From JAKAFX01 sp049965715 (GTDB lineage Archaea; Thermoplasmatota; Thermoplasmata; Thermoplasmatales; Thermoplasmataceae): a stretch of DNA of 15,149 bases. The stretch spans positions 1-15,149 of the forward strand of contig JBMFWA010000026.1 in NCBI GenBank assembly GCA_049965715.1, read 5' to 3'. The translations under genes and the position numbers were made by a program. Position 1 is the first letter of the stretch, and each line of letters opens with the position of its first letter. Below, in pieces: positions 14,691 through 15,149 of this stretch. Under the pieces are notes generated by a model. That model did not search any database. It saw nothing but the letters and a program-made list of their open reading frames with translations, and was not told the origin of the DNA.

Positions 14691-15149
14691 AATTTATTGC
14701 GGAAAACATGACATTTCATCAACGGCTGTGAATAACTTTCCATTCCTCTGTCACCGTGGAGCTACAGTTCATTCACTGACCAGAGACAATGAATAAGCTC
14801 GACTGATCTGCAGTCACTGTTTTACGTTCCTTATCTAAACTTGTAAACTATTCAGGAATGTGAAAAAACAGAGACCGGAACTACAGTCCACAATGAATCC
14901 TCTGACTAATGGAGTGTTAATCGTAAGTAATTAAAATAAACATATAGCGCTATTGAAACCGTTTAAGCATGAAGACAATTCTCTGGCCTGAAAGTCCCCA
15001 TGGCCGTCTAAGATATATTGAACAAGACATCATGTGGCGCCAGGTCTATCGATCTTTGTTGCATCCATCAAATTCACATTTCATCGATCTGCAACGTCAT
15101 CAAAGCCTTTGCCTGTGCTAAGGTGAAAGTAAAATTAGAGGTTGCTTCG
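14691..15149. other. Region without a confident gene after the FAH operon
   Basis: I see no convincing gene, tRNA or repeat array in these 459 bases. The first half has several short, loosely similar motifs (CTACAGT near 14762 and 14882; scattered CACTGA/CTGA), none forming a clear repeat. Near 14931-14948 there are TATA-like stretches followed by a 50-codon frame on the plus strand. On the minus strand a frame of 25 codons is open to the window edge and stops at 15074-15076; it may be the tail of a gene beyond the window. Confidence 0.4.
14969..15121 (+). CDS. Possible leaderless small open reading frame of 50 residues (tentative)
   Basis: ATG at 14969 lies about 25 bases after CATATAGC (14941-14948), the spacing expected for a leaderless archaeal gene. 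The frame runs 50 codons to TAA. The first 30 residues are rich in charged and aromatic residues and look more protein-like than the His/Ser/Cys-rich end. I recognise no family. It may be a remnant or chance. Confidence 0.18.
   Translation: MKTILWPESPHGRLRYIEQDIMWRQVYRSLLHPSNSHFIDLQRHQSLCLC

Noticed and set aside
15074..15148. Tail of a minus-strand gene entering from the right edge
   Set aside because: Only 25 codons are open before the TGA and no family is recognisable; it cannot be told from chance.
14691..15149. CRISPR array or box C/D guide RNA in the gene-free tail
   Set aside because: The short similar motifs are too irregular for CRISPR repeats, and CTGA-like boxes have no properly placed partner boxes.

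Overview
The window looks like chromosome from an archaeon of the Thermoplasmatales (Thermoplasma / Ferroplasma / Cuniculiplasma-like). The pointers are AT-leaning DNA, TATA (sometimes BRE+TATA) boxes about 25 bases before start codons, several leaderless or short-leader genes, a tRNA-Gly without encoded CCA, GtrA and DPM-type glycosyltransferases beside sequon-rich surface proteins, and a thiolase-fold + DUF35 gene pair typical of archaea. The lineage is inferred; no marker gene fixes it.

Layout. (1) 3-5126, plus strand: a cell-surface glycosylation block. It holds the tail of a membrane protein, an 822-aa GT-C type membrane glycosyltransferase with a large ectodomain, a fused GT2-GtrA protein whose GT2 half has lost its DXD motif, a stand-alone GtrA protein, and an intact DPM-like GT2 enzyme. 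(2) 5138-8895, minus strand: a heme-oxygenase-fold protein with a putative di-iron ligand set, a VirD4/HerA-like ATPase with an extra C-terminal domain, a roughly 320-base stretch without a confident gene, and a DUF998 membrane protein. (3) 9017-10285, plus: glutamate dehydrogenase with a hairpin in its leader. (4) 10386-11720, minus: a membrane-anchored, sequon-rich beta-propeller protein. (5) 11859-11930, plus: tRNA-Gly(CCC). (6) 12019-14690, plus: a three-gene operon of thiolase-fold protein, DUF35 Zn-ribbon/OB protein and FAH-family hydrolase. (7) 14691-15149: 459 bases with no convincing gene.

How the parts may work together. The first block plausibly builds and flips polyprenol-linked sugars and adds them to glycans outside the membrane. 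The last operon is the most intriguing: the thiolase-fold protein lacks the nucleophilic cysteine (Gly89 in its place), yet keeps the other active-site motifs and its DUF35 partner. That resembles the Ltp2-type retro-aldolases more than a true thiolase. The FAH enzyme next to it has a complete metal site and an apparent His-Glu dyad, so the operon may encode a carbon-carbon bond cleaving route rather than acetoacetyl-CoA synthesis.
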